From IMG/VR virus record IMGVR_UViG_3300050124_000017, positions 1-38,399 of that record: DNA of 38,399 nucleotides, one strand, 5' to 3'. Position 1 is the stretch's first letter. Every line of letters starts with the position of its first letter. The notes under the pieces are model-generated. The model did not search any database. It had not been told where the DNA came from and worked only from the letters and a program-made list of their open reading frames with translations. Made by a program: the position numbers and the translations under genes. The stretch is from a virus. Positions 37,270 to 38,399 of this stretch are shown one piece after another.

Positions 37270-38399
37270 TTAACCCCATAATTGAATTACTTTTTTAACT
37301 TCGTTTAGTACCCCGCTTTCCTTTGCGTACCCTGCGCCAAGAGAATTTGTTAATTCTGTAAGTAGATTGTTACTTTTGTTTACAAAAAGACCTAAATAAG
37401 TTCCACCTTTATAAATAGTAACAAATGGTGTTGCACTGTGAACTACTGCCATGTAAGTGCCATCATAACTAAATGCTACACCAGCCCCTGCGCCTACTGG
37501 CAAAATTGCAGGGTCTGCTAGCTTAGTGAATACATCACCTGCACGTTTGTATATAGTAACAAATGGGGTAAGATCATGTGCTACCGTCATATAAACACCA
37601 TCTGTGCTAAAAGCTACGCCACGTCCTGCGCCTGCTGGTAAAATTGCAGGATTAGCTAGCTTAGTAAATACATCACCAGCACGTTTGTAGATTGTGGCAA
37701 ATGGTGTTGTATCATATGTTACCGTCATATAAACACCATCTGTGCTAAAAGCTACGCCAAGCCCTGCCCCTGCTGGTAAAACAGTTGGATTAGCTAGCTT
37801 AGTAAATACATCACCAGCACCTTTATAAATAGTAACAAATGGGGTTGCACTGTGAACTACTGCCATGTAAGTGCCATCATAACTAAATGCTACACCAGCC
37901 CCTGCGCCTACTGGCAAAATTGCAGGGTCTGCTAGCTTAGTGAATACATCTCCTGCACGTTTGTATATCATAATATAGGGTGTTGTGCCAATCGCTACTG
38001 CCATGTAAACACCGTCTGAGCTAAATGCTACACCATTACCAATCCCTGTTGGCAAAATTGCGGGGTTTGCTAGCTTAGTGAATACATCTCCACTCCTTTT
38101 ATATATTGTGATATACGGTGTTATATCATGTGCTACTGCCATGTAAGTGCCATCATAACTAAATGCTACACCACGTCCTGTGCCTGTTGGTAGAGTAGCG
38201 GGGTTTGCTAGCTTAGTGAATACATCTCCACTCCTTTTATATATTGTGATATAGGGTGTTGTGGCATGCGCTACTGCCATGTAAGTGCCATCCGTACTGA
38301 ATGCTACCCTATATCCGTAGCCTGCTGGCAAAATTGCAGGGTCTGCTAGCTTAGTAGAAGTATCCTGACTATACACACCAGTAATATAAACAGGGTCGT
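37270..38399 (-). CDS. Tail fibre, C-terminal seven-repeat propeller-like domain (continues from position 1)
   Basis: This is the 3' part of the fibre gene that begins at 920. It encodes seven consecutive 46-residue repeats with the pattern DVFTKLA(N/D)PA-LP-G-G-GVAFS-DG-YM-V followed by TP---IYK. The unit length and the VAFS-DG-YM-V core resemble blades of WD40/YncE-type beta-propellers, and seven is the commonest blade number. A ~45-residue tail follows the last repeat. Repeats 4 and 7 are identical at protein level over ~44 residues, which suggests recent unit duplication or gene conversion. A GTG codon at 38376 is not the start; the frame is open upstream across the contig join. Confidence 0.85.
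   Translation of the reverse strand, partial: DPVYITGVYSQDTSTKLADPAILPAGYGYRVAFSTDGTYMAVAHATTPYITIYKRSGDVFTKLANPATLPTGTGRGVAFSYDGTYMAVAHDITPYITIYKRSGDVFTKLANPAILPTGIGNGVAFSSDGVYMAVAIGTTPYIMIYKRAGDVFTKLADPAILPVGAGAGVAFSYDGTYMAVVHSATPFVTIYKGAGDVFTKLANPTVLPAGAGLGVAFSTDGVYMTVTYDTTPFATIYKRAGDVFTKLANPAILPAGAGRGVAFSTDGVYMTVAHDLTPFVTIYKRAGDVFTKLADPAILPVGAGAGVAFSYDGTYMAVVHSATPFVTIYKGGTYLGLFVNKSNNLLTELTNSLGAGYAKESGVLNEVKKVIQLWG
37399..38364 (-). repeat. Seven tandem 138-bp coding repeats
   Basis: Seven in-frame 138-bp units encode the 46-residue repeats of the fibre. Units 4 and 7, offset by 414 bp (three units), differ at only about two positions over ~135 bp (compare from 37832 and 37418). The other units are more diverged. 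The array is an obvious substrate for recombination and also for mis-assembly. Confidence 0.9.
38273..38399. repeat. Terminal direct repeat, right copy (circular closure)
   Basis: Second copy of the 127-base identity described at 1-127. Removing one copy gives a 38,272-bp circle. The copy spans part of the first propeller repeat of the tail fibre plus unique sequence just upstream of it, so the identity is not merely one repeat unit matching another. Confidence 0.93.

Noticed and set aside
37399-38364. Regular repeat array that could be mistaken for CRISPR or satellite DNA.
   Set aside because: The 138-bp units are in frame, have no spacers, and encode a coherent 46-residue protein repeat.

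Overview
The window looks like one complete, circularly assembled genome of a temperate, podovirus-like phage of an anaerobic Gram-positive (Firmicutes/Clostridia) host. The first and last 127 bases are identical, and a tail-fibre gene reads in frame across the join, so the unique circle is 38,272 bp and positions 1 and 38,273 are the same point. Host hints are tentative: a phage-borne S-layer-type protein with cell-wall-binding repeat 2 (CWB2), an endolysin with a related C-terminal domain, and strong AGGAGG ribosome sites. These fit Desulfosporosinus/Desulfitobacterium-like Clostridia. I see no tail sheath, tail tube or tape-measure gene. The P22-like head-and-ejection set (portal, scaffold, coat, adaptor, two internal proteins) argues for a short-tailed virion.

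Layout. Nearly all genes are on the minus strand. The early block runs from about 23,284 down to 12,028: Cro-like regulator, antirepressor, DNA-binding proteins, small proteins, Gam-like protein, ERF annealase, SSB, HNH endonuclease, replication initiator with a candidate origin inside it, DnaB-type helicase, HTH protein, YopX, VRR-NUC nuclease, DUF3850 protein, then small cysteine-rich and membrane peptides. A terminator at 11,921-11,966 separates it from the late block. The late block runs from 11,883 down to 1 and on from 38,272 to 31,886: small and large terminase, dual-specificity phosphatase, portal, small proteins, scaffold, coat, adaptor, HNH homing endonuclease, tail structural protein, tail fibre with a seven-repeat propeller-like domain, and two ejection proteins. 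Next come a plasmid-like ribbon-helix-helix (RHH) plus replication-initiator pair, a structured non-coding RNA candidate, and a lysis block (HhH membrane protein, BhlA-type holin, amidase, two small cysteine-containing proteins, second holin).

The plus strand carries the lysogeny functions: repressor (23,451), tyrosine integrase (23,882), an attP-like region with paired arm sites (25,143-25,386), the CWB2 surface protein (25,744) and a small membrane protein (31,645). The lysis-lysogeny switch has four 15-bp operators between 23,303 and 23,434, one of which fills the spacer of the early promoter. The repressor has no LexA-like protease domain and an AntA/ORF6C antirepressor is present, so induction probably goes through the antirepressor rather than repressor self-cleavage.

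Points that deserve attention: shared CWB2-type sequence in the lysogenic-conversion protein and the endolysin; the seven-repeat fibre; an AUU-start gene; an SSB-like tail on an HNH endonuclease; the plasmid-like CopG/Rep module; and a multi-stem RNA with mutually exclusive pairings.
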